A DNA stretch of 64,000 bases, from positions 97,252,501 through 97,316,500 of the forward strand of contig CM056743.1 in assembly GCA_029851415.1 (NCBI GenBank), given 5' to 3'. The translations under genes and the position numbers were made by a program. A model generated the notes under the pieces. The model saw only the letters and a program-made list of their open reading frames with translations. It was not told the origin of the DNA and made no database searches. Below, one piece after another: positions 44,346 to 55,800 of the stretch (positions are counted from its first letter, which is position 1; each line of letters begins with the position of its first letter). The stretch is from Eretmocerus hayati. Taxonomy: Eukaryota; Arthropoda; Insecta; Hymenoptera; Aphelinidae.

Positions 44346-45515
44346 GGTGTACAGGTGTGAGGAGAAAAAGTAACAATGACTGACGCCAATAAAGCAGCGC
44401 GCAACATTAAGCGCTTCCCTACTCCTCCTGGCGCCAGACGTATGTGCCTTTGTTATCAAGGAGAAGAGGTAAAGGAGACTGGCGCCACCAAACAAGCGCG
44501 TATGTCTAGACATTCCCCTCTCCTTTGACCGATGAGCGTGTAATGTATTGTGACGCGTCGTTGCAATCGAGAAGGAGGGTTGAACAAGACAAGCGCCAAC
44601 GAGTAATAGCATAACAGTTAACTGATTATTCATTAGAATTATTTCATCATAATTTACCAACAAAAAGTCAATAATCGGTAGGGAAGAACATTTTTCGTTA
44701 TCAAAACCAATCAAGACCATGACTAAAAGTCGGAAAAGTAATCAATCAAAGAACATGATTTGATAGCTTTTTCTCCATCTTATCGATGTTTTATGTAAAA
44801 TTAAAGTAAATCCAAAAGCTAGGAGTAATTGCTGTTTTGATGAAGATATCCGTGTTTTATTCATTTAAACAAATGCTGTATAACAAGCCATCTCTGGTCT
44901 GAGACGTGGTTGTTTTAAAAAGGAAGATTTGTTAAATACACAAGATCTTACATTATATTTTATTTCGATTCGCTATATATTTTTATTTTGGAAAATTACA
45001 ATTCCATCAAAACACTCATCTCGAAAACAAATCCCATTTGATTCACGAAAGCATTTTCGAAAGCCAATACACCTGTCTGAAGGAATTATAAGCCGAGCAA
45101 CGCGAGGCAATACGCTAGTAACTTATAATCGAAGTCAATGTTGAGTTTCCAACAAAATATCTAGATTCGATTTCATCATCCACGGGGATACAAGATACAA
45201 ATATCAAATACGATTCTAGTGTGACGACATAGGTGATTGCACTTCGAGCAATCACCCTGTCGTCGGTTCAGCAAAACCGATCGCCGATGCATACCTTGAG
45301 GAATGCATCGCGCGATGACGTTTTGCTGAGTTTTGCACATTCACACTGTGCGACACGCGGTGGGTCGAGGACATATGAGTCACGACTCGCGCACGCCGCA
45401 TCAGACCGCTTGGAAACTTCCATTTCGGGAGTGCCCATCACTTACTCTCAAATCACACAGTTATCATATTCGTCAATTCATTCAATAACAAATATTTTCA
45501 TCTATATCACGTGAG
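44346..45515. other. No recognised gene
   Basis: Contains GGCGCCA-rich stretches at 44,385-44,600 and a mostly AT-rich remainder. A possible inverted-terminal-like CAGGGTGTCTACC at 45,519 marks the edge of the next transposon. No gene is supported. Confidence 0.4.
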
Positions 45516-45819
45516 CAGGGTGTCTACCTTGAGCCCCTAAAAAATCCCTGACAATTCCCGGTTTTCCCTGACCGTTTTGATGATTCTTCCCTGATTTCGG
45601 GAAAAAGTGGAATGGAGAAATGCGGTGTACTTTTGCATCATTCATTCGTAAGGGGCCTAAATTTGTGTAGCAACCATTTCACACATACCTCACTATTATT
45701 TTACTGCAAATACAATCATCATGTAAATCAACCTGTAATCAATTAAGACCGAGAAAACGAGAATTAATCATAGACAATCAGAATCTACGAAGTTTTGAGT
45801 GACAAAATTCGTTTTTCAA

Positions 45820-47985
45820 TCATGAGAGACTCATTGTTGAGTTTTTGTTTTTTTTTTCTTCCAACTCACTCAACTGAGCTGCTTTCCCCTTCAAAGCTTC
45901 TCTTTCCTTGAATTCATTCTCATCTTCCTGTATTTTCTCGGCTAGTGATCGTTTGTAATTCGAGGATGAATTCCTACTTTCTTGTTCCATTTCTTTACTG
46001 ATCACATATTCATTCAGGGGAGTACTCATGGAAGTAATCGCGTCACAAATAAGTCTTTGAGCAATTAAGGGATTTTCAGTTTGATTCTCAACCAGACATT
46101 CCTTGTTAACTGAGAAACTCCATTCCAGAGCAGCAATACCGTGGGACAAAGTCATCACTATTTCAACAAATTTCAGAAAATTCGGATACTAGTCAAAGCC
46201 AAGATCGGCCACAATAGCAACCCAGAAAAGATCCAAGCGTTGCTCATTCCGCTTATAAGCCCGGCATTTCTATCGTATAACTTTGAATCTCATAATCTCT
46301 GTAAATTCTTCCAGAACTTTATCGGTATTATTCCCAATCACAATTCCGTTTCCAACAAATCCTTCTAGCGCGAAACTGATTCGCTTATCAGAGACATGTA
46401 TCTCTACAGCTATAAGAGGGTCTAAACATCTTAGACCTTTTACAATGGGGTAATTCAAGGGTGATTTCTCAGCAATTTCGAGTGAGAACACCTTATAGAC
46501 TGTACGACATTCTCCTCTGAAGTGGAGTTTATCATCTTCAGGAACGTTTTCCACATTTTTCAAAGCAATCGTAGTCGCAATCGGCAGCTGAACGTCTTTC
46601 TCACTAAGTAAATTGGAATTGTTTTTAAGATTAATCTTGAGTACATTTCTTTCATGTTTTTCTAAGTATCAGTTCTCACGATTCGCTTGAGGATGTCTGC
46701 ATACAGCGATGATGAACTCTCAAACGGAAAAGGAACTTTTGGGTTAATCGATTGGAACTCTGTGAGAAAAGGCTCGGTGGCACTTCGAAGAGCTTGAGAG
46801 AAGGTCAATTTTGCTCTGAGGAACTTATCGGAAATTTGGCTCTGGACAGTATCAGAATTTTTGAATGCAGAACATGCAGATTTTACACTTTCAGACATTG
46901 AGCTCGTGGATGTTGAGCTTGTAGATGTTGAGCTTTTGGATGCCGAGTTCTTGGATTCCGAGTCCATGGATGATGAACTTTTAGATGTTGAGCTTTTAGA
47001 TTTCGAAATTTTGGATGTTGAGATCTGAGGTAATGATTCGTCGTCTACTTTTGATACATCTTTGACATACTCGATAATATGAGGTAAGATCTCTAAACCT
47101 CTTTCTGAAGCCGATGCATTTTCGAGCCAGCGTGTGCTACAAAAGTTTTTGGGGAAGTGTTTACATCCTCTAATTTCTGAAAACTTTTGACGGGTTGGAG
47201 ATGAATATTCAAACATATTGTATGACACCCTGAGGAACTCGGGGACTCGCAACTTCTTTAACACCCCCTTTGAAGGCATTGTGCATAACATGTAAACCAC
47301 AAGTACTGAGATTAATCAGAGTTTTGTCAGAGTCGTATTGTGGTAATACAACTTGGAAGTCACATCGAAATTTCAGACTTACATTGGGTCCATCCATAGA
47401 AAACTGGATGACGCTCTTCAAGATAGCCCAAGGATGTTATCTTCAAAAGCTTTCAACAAAGCTGTAGCTTCACATGAACCTAGAAAAGCGGACGTAAAAT
47501 AATGAGTAGTTACTTTGTTCTTCAAATTATTCCAGAACCTGATGAGGATATCCATTTACTGCAGTTTGTTGATTTTATTCTTGCTTTCATCAAACCCTGT
47601 GACAAGCATGGGCATGCTATGATTGAGAACGAGTTCTAGGAGTTCTTTCTGAAAGAAATTTTTAAACCCGAAACCTATCATGCAAGAGGATCTAGGCTCA
47701 TTCAATTACAGTTTCTGTGCAATAGCACTATCAGGGCATACTCTTTGTATAATCGGTATACTTGTCTCTATATCACGCAAGGAATGGTGACGGCTTACTT
47801 CATAGAGTGTCCAAATAATTCCAGATTCCAGGATTTGTTCCTTGTTGAGATATTTTATAACAGCAATTTGTTTCTCGTGGTGCAATGTTTGATCCCGCAC
47901 TCGGGGAGAGACATGCTGGATCGCGCCGCTGCTTTGAATGTTTTCAACCAAATCTTGAGGATTTTCCTTTTCCTTTGATATTGAC
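45820..47985 (-). pseudogene. Decayed hAT-like transposase or derived protein
   Basis: Fragments on the minus strand line up in order. The first is 47,951-47,706 (SGIIWTLYEVSRHHSLRDIE). The next lies around 47,600-47,430 (GFDESKNK, then an FTSAFLGSCEATALL-type segment). After it come 47,421-47,209 (VIQFSMDGPNVSLKF, STCGLHVMHNAFKGG), 47,300-46,662 (FCSTRWLENASASERGLEIL and a Ser-rich insert), then 46,563-46,270 and 46,158-45,820. The FDE motif, the N-F/Y-T-S segment and the C-GLH-H-A segment resemble a large hAT-related family in insects. There are at least five frame changes. CAGGGTGTCTACC at 45,519 may be one terminus; the other end, near 48,260, is unclear. Family placement is tentative. 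Confidence 0.55.
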
Positions 47986-49037
47986 GGTTGGACGGATTTT
48001 TGGAAGGCGTTCTTGAAAGGGACAGTTAGACGAAACTATGCCAAGATTGTCTTTATGTTTTTTTCCCTTAGTATGACTTGTAATTGACTGTCTCCCCATA
48101 TTACTCAAATCAAAAGTAACGTTACACAGTGTGCATTTTACGCTGTGCGGATCTGTTGATACTGGCTATATCCACGGGAAATTAATTGTATATGATTTCT
48201 TGTAATGGCATTTCCCTCGATTTTTCCTGGATTTTGGGGCCGTCTTGTTCTGGGAATGAAGAATTCAAGATAATTCATGCCTGGTTATCACAAACAACTA
48301 TCAGTTACACGAAGAATCAGAATTGTTTTGACTATTATACTCACAAGTTCTAATCGTAGACTTATTGATCATCTAGCAGTTTCGGAATGAAATATTTACA
48401 CAGATGCACTGCTCAGAGGTCACGAACCGCAAGAGCAGCTCTCTGAATTTCTGTCATGTGTCGTTTTGATTTGGAATGGCTTATTAGTGCAGCTCGGCCC
48501 ATATTACCCAGACTAAATGTGTAACTGCATATCCTGCACTTCTTTCATATTTGTGGTCCCTCCAAGACTGATTCTACCCAAGAAAATTCAGTGGCATATC
48601 GCTCTCTATGCGCGGCCATGCTCCTCACTCGTGCATTCAGGACAGTCGACTGCAAAGTGAATTGCCGATCATGAGATTTTAATGAATGGCAACTAGCAAG
48701 AGAGCTGGGGATTTTTTTTGTGCCAAATTCCGGAATGACGATGGGTTGTAATGAAGAGAAACGTTTAGCGATTCATGAGTGGTACCGAAAACGTTCAGCG
48801 CGGTGGTTCAACAATCTTGTGTCAGCAACAAAATAGTTTTGTTATGGAATTACAGCGAAAAAATCCGATCCTATTATCCTCATTTGACTCTATCAATAAA
48901 TATTACAGAATAAATTTGCACACTGTTGCAACGTCCCCTGACAGGTATAGAACCTTCCGACGCTCGTACAAGAGTGCGCCATCGAAACCAAGCACAAAAA
49001 GAGTCTGAAAAGATTCCATGATACGTGGAAAGACTAA
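47986..49037. other. No recognised gene
   Basis: Probable outer part of the decayed transposon up to about 48,260, then unassigned sequence. Confidence 0.35.
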
Positions 49038-49373
49038 CGAGGAGAGCACCAACCTTGCGGATCCTGCATCTTGACGAAACTTTGGGAATCTTCTTGTTTT
49101 GGTAAGAAATGAAGGTACCCAAAAGGGTTTCGTCCAATGGGGCTCCTATCCTGAGATACAGCCATGGCGGTTAGCATTGTCAGTATATCTATATATGTGT
49201 CAATTTAACATGGGCCTATATATCATATGAGCAATGCTAATTCCCATGGCTGTATCCCGGGATAGGAGGCCCATTGGACGAAATCCTCTTGGGTGCCTTC
49301 ATTTCTCACCAAAACAAGAAGATTCCCAGAGTTTCGTCAAGATCCAGGACCTGCAAGGTTAGTGCTCCCCTTG
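49038..49373. mobile_element. 336-bp MITE, CAAGGGG family, TAA target duplication
   Basis: Long inverted arms (about 120 bp, including CTTGACGAAACT and GGGAATCTTCTTGTTTTGGT) with outer ends CGAGGAGAGCACCAACC and, inverted, CAAGGGGAGCACTAACC. TAA flanks both ends (49,035-49,037; 49,374-49,376). It shares its centre (AGTATATCTATATAT, AACATGGGCCTATAT, GAGCAATGCTAA) with the MITE at 41,850. Confidence 0.7.
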
Positions 49374-49382
49374 TAAGTTCTT

Positions 49383-49545
49383 ATGTTGCATTTGCTCACT
49401 CTTCTGCAAAGTCTATAAATAGTCAGGAAAAATCTATGACAACTAGCAACATGCGCCTTCATGGCCTTCGCATGTTTATCTGCCCTTTGTTCAAAAAATA
49501 TCACAGGTACACATTTTTTTTGGGAACATTTTTTTTTCTTCAACT
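49383..49545 (+). repeat. Left arm of an inverted repeat flanking the GGTAACTTTGG element
   Basis: Sequence from TTGCATTTGCTCACTCTTCT through ACATGCGCCTTCATGGCCTTCG to AAAAAATATCACAGGTAC is repeated inverted at about 51,030-51,185 with perhaps three quarters of positions shared. Confidence 0.5.
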
Positions 49546-49744
49546 CTGTTAGATCACAAACTGATTGATCATTATTCTTTCCTGAAAAAATGAGTTCTTT
49601 CCGAGATAACAGCGCTCAAACATCAAAATTGTCTGCTTTCTATATCTACATGAATGAAAACACGAATACAGCACATATCAACTTTACATAGCAAGGATTG
49701 TTGCTTAATTCCAAGTAATTATTCATTATTGGAAGGGTGAGATA

Positions 49745-50773
49745 ACGTCAACCGGGGTAACTTTGGAACACGGAGGGTAACTTTGGAACAACCCATGAAA
49801 GAGTGGTTATCACGCACAGTCGGCTAGGCAGATGATCGTGAGACTTCAATACCGATTTCTCCTACTTGGGGCACGCATGAACAATGTTTTGCATTGGCGC
49901 GAGAGCCTCTAACAGCTTTTAATCCGTTTATCAGCTGACTTCTTCAGAAGGATGTTTTCGACCTAGCAAACAGTCTCTCGGAAAAAGTGGTGTGGTTCCG
50001 ACTTTATCAGGTCGAATCCACGGTAGCCGAGCTAGATTTCACTTGTGTGTACACATATCTGGACGAATCCATTGTTACATCGAAGTATTTTCACGAAGTT
50101 TCGATTTTGTAGAGTAAAAACTAACGAGTACGGATTTTTCTTCAGAAACTGGGGTAACTTTGGAACACTTCTCCATGTACTATAAATTATCTCCCAATTT
50201 CTATATCACCATCAAATTCTACCTACTTGAGTAGTCGTTGATGAGGGCTTCAAAATGAGCCAAGGAACTCCTCATTTCGAACCACGGAAGCCGAGTTATG
50301 GCAGATTTTGTCTGAAACCGACTGTGAAGGTATTTTCCTCCTCGAGAGTCAGCCGTGGTGCAGACAGAGAGATATACTGAAGGTGTCTATGCTCGATTGT
50401 AGAAGTTAAATTCAACCAAATGGACTTTTACGATAGGTCGATGGAAAGCTAAGACTCTCAACTTCCGATTACTGATGGTAAAAATCGATTGCGTGAACTA
50501 TTTTATGAATTAATTGACGAATAAATTATAATAACGATTTCTGTTCCAAAGTTACCCAAGTCCGTGTCTAACTTTGGAACACGACTTTCAGCACTTATAG
50601 CTCCAACCAGAGATGTCCAAATGGACCTTATAAACACCTCAATCGGAAGCTAAAACTGTAAGCTTTCGTTTGACTGCAGATACAATGCGCTTCTGATGCA
50701 AGACGTACAAGTTTGGCGAGGTTTAAGGGAAAAAATGCGATTTTTGTCCCAAAGTTAGCCCGGTTGACGGGAC
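49745..50773. mobile_element. 1.03-kb non-autonomous element, GGGTAACTTTGGAAC family
   Basis: Ends ACGTCAACCGGGGTAACTTT and, inverted, CCGTCAACCGGGCTAACTTT, with TA on both sides (49,743 and 50,774). Internal GGTAACTTTGGAACAC copies at about 49,780 and 50,150, and inverted copies at about 50,545-50,580. No coding is seen. It has the same design as the element at 38,101, with internal copies of its own end motif. Confidence 0.55.
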
Positions 50774-51029
50774 TATGAAAATATGATGCGGTACACGGAG
50801 CTATTCATCGAAAGAGCGAAAGTCCAAACGGTGTCATAATATTCTATCGCAATCATGATTCTGATCATCGATTCAGTAACGCTGTCTTTGTCACGAGCTA
50901 TACCGGTCTTTATCATCATAGATACCGAAAAATAGACTTTTCTCCACGTTTGAACGCTGATACCTCGGGAGGGACTCATTATTGAAAGAATGATGACTAA
51001 TGAATTCTAAATCGAATCAGGGTGAACAA

Positions 51030-51190
51030 AAAAATTTCCCAGGAAGAAATTCGTACCTGCGATATTTTTTGAGCGAAAGGCGAATGAACAAGCGAAGGCC
51101 ATGGAGGCGCATGTCGCTAGTGGTCTTAAATGTTCCTCGCCCATTGATAGACCTCGCAGCAGAGTGAGCAAACGCCAAAATAATAGGTAG
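51030..51190 (-). repeat. Right arm of the inverted repeat flanking the GGTAACTTTGG element
   Basis: Reverse complement partner of 49,383-49,545: GGCGTTTGCTCACTCTGCTG, GACATGCGCCTCCATGGCCT and AAAAAATATCGCAGGTAC read on the minus strand. Confidence 0.5.
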
Positions 51191-52524
51191 TCTTCAGATA
51201 ATGGATTTTTTCACGCCCGCGAAAGGTAAACAGCACGTGAATGACCACTCGTACTTTCATCGTTGCTTTACTCCTAGTGAAAATCGAAGAACCCCCATTT
51301 CTTCGAGGGCTAATTCGATGTAAAATTTCCTGATCTTTCTATTGGAGATGTCAGAATAGCCGAAAAGAGGGGTAATTTTGAGTTATTGCCATTTCAAAAC
51401 TCGATTACTAATTTTTGAGGTTATGGTGGCACAAAACCGGAGAACAAACTCCGCCACCGGAAAGCTGAGGCAAGAATACGTCGGAAATGATGTCATTGAT
51501 TTTTTTCTACGTGAGGTCTACGGCCTCCACAGATGGCTCAAAACTACACGTTCTACCATCCAAAACACAACCCAGGACAGTTGACGTGTTTTGCCCCAAA
51601 TCGTCGATCGAAAAACACTCTGGGACCCTGGTATTCCAGTATATATTATCACGATCCCGATTCATAGAAAGACGCGTTGAAATGATAGTAGTTTCCAGAG
51701 GTATTTTCCATGAATACTCCTCGTGGTGTAAGAGCGAGCTGGTGAGAGGTGAAAAATCCTTGATTTTCAGTCAAAATTACTCGAAAATCTGACCGATAAC
51801 CACATCTAGCAGTGCGTGAATGATCCGATGGGTTTACATTCGACTAGGAGTATCTAAAAATCCTTTGGACGTCTGAGAACGTTTTTGGTTGGTACAAAAA
51901 TAACATTCCCCCAAATCAGTGGGCACGCACTTTCCCACTCATTTTTGAGGTTATAGTTACCACTCAAATTGATTCCAGACGCGTGCCATTAAGAAAAAAA
52001 ATTCATTTGGCAGTAGCCCAAATGTAAAAGTTCTGTAGAACCTCTCACATGGGGAAACTATAATATGTCTCATGTCATCAATCAATCGTACATGCAAATT
52101 TTCTTCATCATTTCGTTACACATAATCAACGCCTGAGAGTATTCATACAAAGCATATGATGATGATGAATGTTGAAGAGTATTTCTGAAACCCTAAAAAT
52201 GTTGAACTGTTCAAATAGAATATAAGAATTGTTCTGATAGGAATGATACAATAAGATCATCACTTATTCTTGCAAGCTCTAGAATAATGCCATCGAGAGT
52301 TTCACTGCAACTGCGTCTTGGAGTCAGGATCAGTGCTCAGTGCAACACTAACTCCCTGCTGACAAGCACTTGATTATAACAGAATGTGAGGGGGTTGGGA
52401 GCATATGCGCGCCATACGTGTAAGGTATTTCTTATCAAAAAGTCAAAAAAGGGTGATTCAAATTGGCAGAATGAAACATTCATTCTCGACTGCACATTCA
52501 TTTCAGAATCTATCGATTCTTTTT
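51191..52524. other. No recognised gene
   Basis: Unassigned sequence leading to the CA microsatellite and the promoter region of the plus-strand host gene. No gene or repeat structure is supported. Confidence 0.4.
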
Positions 52525-52690
52525 CATCACACTCACACACATACACACACATACTCAAACACACACACGCACACACCCACACACACGTTCATACATACCA
52601 TACCCCGACCCCCCTCACACATACCCACTTATCCGCTTTCCTAGTGACCACTTTTGTATACACTTACACACATGCATGAACACACACATA
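52525..52690 (+). repeat. CA-rich microsatellite
   Basis: Interrupted CACACA/CACATA repeats. Open frames across this stretch are repeat artefacts. Confidence 0.9.
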
Positions 52691-52800
52691 AACAAAGAAT
52701 GTTATACGCGAACAGTCACCCACGGCGTCATATAACCGACACATAAAATCATTGGCACCAATGAGGCGCCAGTTTATGCTACAATACTAAGGTATATACA

Positions 52801-52810
52801 TATATAAAAG
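52801..52810 (+). promoter_or_regulatory. TATA box of a plus-strand host gene
   Basis: TATATAAAAG, followed about 240 bp later by a candidate 5' exon donor (AAG|GTGAGT at 53,047). Transcription would start near 52,830. This is inference from spacing. Confidence 0.4.
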
Positions 52811-53367
52811 AGTGGGGGAAATGCCTAATGGCACACGACTTTCGCTAGCTCTATAGTTGATCTTACTCTCTCGCCCCACTCGCACACCGATGAAATATAT
52901 GTTGTATCGGTCGAGATGAGAGAGGGGATGGGACATATTGTACGGTGCTGACTAACTGATGAGCTTAGTCTTCTACTTGCTTCCCTCGCGGTCACACGAG
53001 TGCATTGGAAATTCGGAGAAGATCGACGAAAGCAATAATATATAAGGTGAGTGACATACAGAATATTTTTTACTTATTTTTGAATAGAAATGAGATCAAA
53101 AACATGATACTCTATGAATTCCATCTTTGGTTAGATAAGAGCATGATAACACTGCGATGAGAAGTTCGAATGAAGAAGAGCCACCATATGGATCAGTAAG
53201 AACCGATAAACCAATACTTCACAGATCTAATAGGGAAGTTAAATCTTCAATATTGTATTTTATCATATAAAAACCCGCAAATATAACCATTGCATTATAA
53301 GTGTTCACTCCATAGCTATATTAAACGTACAGATCTATTAAATATTATTATTCTCTATAATTTACAG

Positions 53368-53490
53368 GTAATCAAGGAGTTGAACCAGCATGGAGACGAG
53401 GTCAGTGAAACGAGGGGAAGATGAGGATAACTTCCATTCATCTCAAGGAGGAAACAAGGTGACAATAGGATACATCAAGCGGATTGAGGG
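53368..53490 (+). CDS. First coding exon of an unrecognised host gene
   Basis: The exon runs from the acceptor ATTTACAG (ending 53,367) to the donor GTGAGT (53,491). An ATG at 53,390 opens a frame of about 33 codons (METRSVKRGEDEDN and then KVTIGYIKRIE) to the donor. Upstream, a candidate untranslated exon ends at 53,046 with a good GTGAGT donor and begins downstream of a TATA box, giving a 321-bp first intron. The peptide looks like the charged N-terminus of a nuclear or cytosolic protein, but I cannot name it. The following intron would contain the BEL element at 54,316-62,669 on the opposite strand. The evidence is the coherent promoter, exon and splice-site arrangement only. Confidence 0.45.
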
Positions 53491-53744
53491 GTGAGTGATA
53501 TTTAAATTATATTTCTGACGCATGTATTTGGGATTACTTTCTGCCCTTGGGCTATCTTCACAAGACGAGGTAAACTCATAAGAATTACAATAATTAAGCC
53601 GCGGGCAAAATCCCGTCCGTCCGGATCCCCCCGAGCAGGGCTGCCAACGTAAAATCGTAAGCAGGGTTGCCAACTTGACGGAAAAAATATGAGTTGGTAT
53701 TTTGAGAGCGACAATAGCCCTTATGTGTCGCGAGTGTCTAAGTA

Positions 53745-53900
53745 CTTACTATCTAAGATCATCTAAGATCATCTGAGATCATCTAAGATCATCTATGATA
53801 ATCTTAAAGTTATCTTTTGATTATCTTTTTATCTTATTGTTATCTTTTGATTATCTTTTTATCTTTTGGTTATCTTATGATTATTTTTAAGTTATTTAGT
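53745..53900 (+). repeat. Short tandem repeats (ATCTAAGATC and TTATCTTTTGA types)
   Basis: About five copies of a 12-bp ATCTAAGATC-type unit pass into several TTATCTTTTGATTATC units. Low-complexity intronic sequence. Confidence 0.7.
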
Positions 53901-54005
53901 CGTTTTTTGATCATTTCTACTTTGCTTTTTCGGTTGTTTTTCCTTTTTCGAGTGATTTTTTGATACATTTTCATTTCTTTGGTGTTTAATACAATTGTTT
54001 AATAC

Positions 54006-54049
54006 AAAAATCAATCACTCCAATTGAATATTGGAGTGATTGATTTTTT
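54006..54049. repeat. Perfect 19-bp hairpin
   Basis: AAAAATCAATCACTCCAAT and its exact reverse complement are separated by five bases. It may be a tiny fold-back remnant; no function is assigned. Confidence 0.7.
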
Positions 54050-54315
54050 ATGTACTATGTAATTTTTTAGAGATGGTATTACTCAATCGTTGTTTAATTT
54101 ACATGATTTTTTCTGAAACACTTATGTGATTTACCATGAAAAAAGTTGGTTATTGAATATCTTTTCAACTATGCATTGGGTACTCCTTAGAAGATTTGAT
54201 AATTATTTAGAAAGATTTTATTAATGAATTTGAATGAATAAATTTCTTCTGTTGCGTTATGGAAATTGTTAGATTTTTTATTATATTGATTTGAGTGTCT
54301 TATCATGTTGTGTGT

Positions 54316-54834
54316 TGTTGGGACAGGGTGTTCCAATGGAACCCTGGAGCCCTGCATATGGATCACTTGTGCTGGATATATATATATAGGATGTGGAAGC
54401 GTGGTGAGGTTTCACTGATTAATCACTCACTGATTTTATGCTGATAAAATAAACAGAGAATATATTCTCTTATAAAGTGTGCTTACATTTCGGTTGAAAA
54501 GATTAAGGCGCGAGTGTGAGCGCGGCGCGGAAAATTAAGGGACCGGGAAGACGCGGTCGCGAGGATGGCACCGGCGCGGTGAATATTTAATATATGCAAG
54601 CAGCACAGCTGATGTTTGCTGCTTGCCGGACTGTGGCTAACTGCCGAAATTCGAGCTGCGAGAGAGACTCGCAGAGAAGAGCAGGGCGGATGACAAAATC
54701 ATCAGGTGCCAATTCGGCCAATGAGATTTAAATGATGCCACTCGCGTGACATCGAGGGGAAATCGCGGGTCATCGCACCGTGCTCCAACTGTCGAATTTC
54801 CCTCGAATATTCGCAGGCTCGAGATACTTCAACA
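54316..54834 (-). repeat. 3' LTR of BEL/Pao element 3
   Basis: On the minus strand it starts TGTTGAAGTATCTCGAGCCT and ends CACCCTGTCCCAACA. Length and sequence match 62,151-62,669. Confidence 0.92.
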
Positions 54835-54848
54835 TTCCGCCCCCTTTG
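54835..54848 (-). promoter_or_regulatory. Polypurine tract of BEL/Pao element 3
   Basis: AAAGGGGGCGGAA on the minus strand directly before the 3' LTR, as needed to prime plus-strand DNA synthesis. Confidence 0.75.
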
Positions 54849-55800
54849 CTTGATCATACCAAGCAAATCAGATTTGACAGCTAAAATTTGCATTCGAAAC
54901 AATATGGAAGACTTGATAGGGGTCGCGGTAGTCAGCCTCATAGAGCGTGCGAACAATTCGATTTGATAATAACGAAATGACAGAAATTGAATCAAATAAA
55001 AAAGTTCTAAATAGTCGATCGAAAATCGCAATTTGAAAAATTAATTCCTTAAAGCAGGAAGGGACTTGAATTTTACCGACAGCTCGATGACAAAATCGAA
55101 AAAGTATATACGAACAAGATTTTAACATTTTCAAATGAATGATTCTACGGTGCACATCCAACTTAATAACTAATTTGGTGAAATCAGTCAAATCTAAAAC
55201 TAATCAGTCGAAAATTGACTAAATAAATCAAAAAATCAGTTCATTGTCAGATGACTTGCTGGAGATCGTGAATTGGTTATACTACTGAATAAACATTTAA
55301 ATCTGGACCTACCAGCACAATTAATTTAAAAACAGAAAACATACAAATTCTGGATGATCAACATCCCAAGGTGCATATAGCACAACAAAAATCTATAAAC
55401 TCACATCCTTCAAATTTTGCTCAATAGAGCTTTTAGGCTGCTGAGCCAGAATTACAATTTTAAATATTTATAAACGGAAGGGGGGAAAGTTTATTACAAA
55501 AAAGTTGCATTCCTCCAAAATGATTCTAAATTAGAAAAAATATAAAAAATGAATACGAGGCTTCATCTCTCATCTTACGCAGCATATTGAGAATAGGCCA
55601 AGGGCTAATACTCGACTCGTTTGATTTTACTGATTCTACGAGGAAATGCAAAATTACTTGTCGGATACGACGCAAGTGCCTTGGCTAATTTCGCGGGTGT
55701 AAAGCGAGGAAATTGTGTGATGTCTGTCGAAAGTACGCGGACTCAAACCATTATTCTTCAGTTGACGATGAAGTTGACTGGATCTCTTGAACATCTGATA
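54849..55800 (-). other. 3' untranslated region of BEL/Pao element 3
   Basis: Nearly 1 kb of AT-rich sequence between the pol stop and the polypurine tract. No envelope-like gene is seen; the open frames of about 108 codons at 54,702-55,191 have no recognisable features and partly read into the LTR. Confidence 0.5.

Noticed and set aside
54702..55191. Minus-strand frames between pol and the 3' LTR of element 3, considered as an envelope gene
   Set aside because: Under 110 codons each, partly within the LTR, with no convincing signal peptide plus transmembrane layout.
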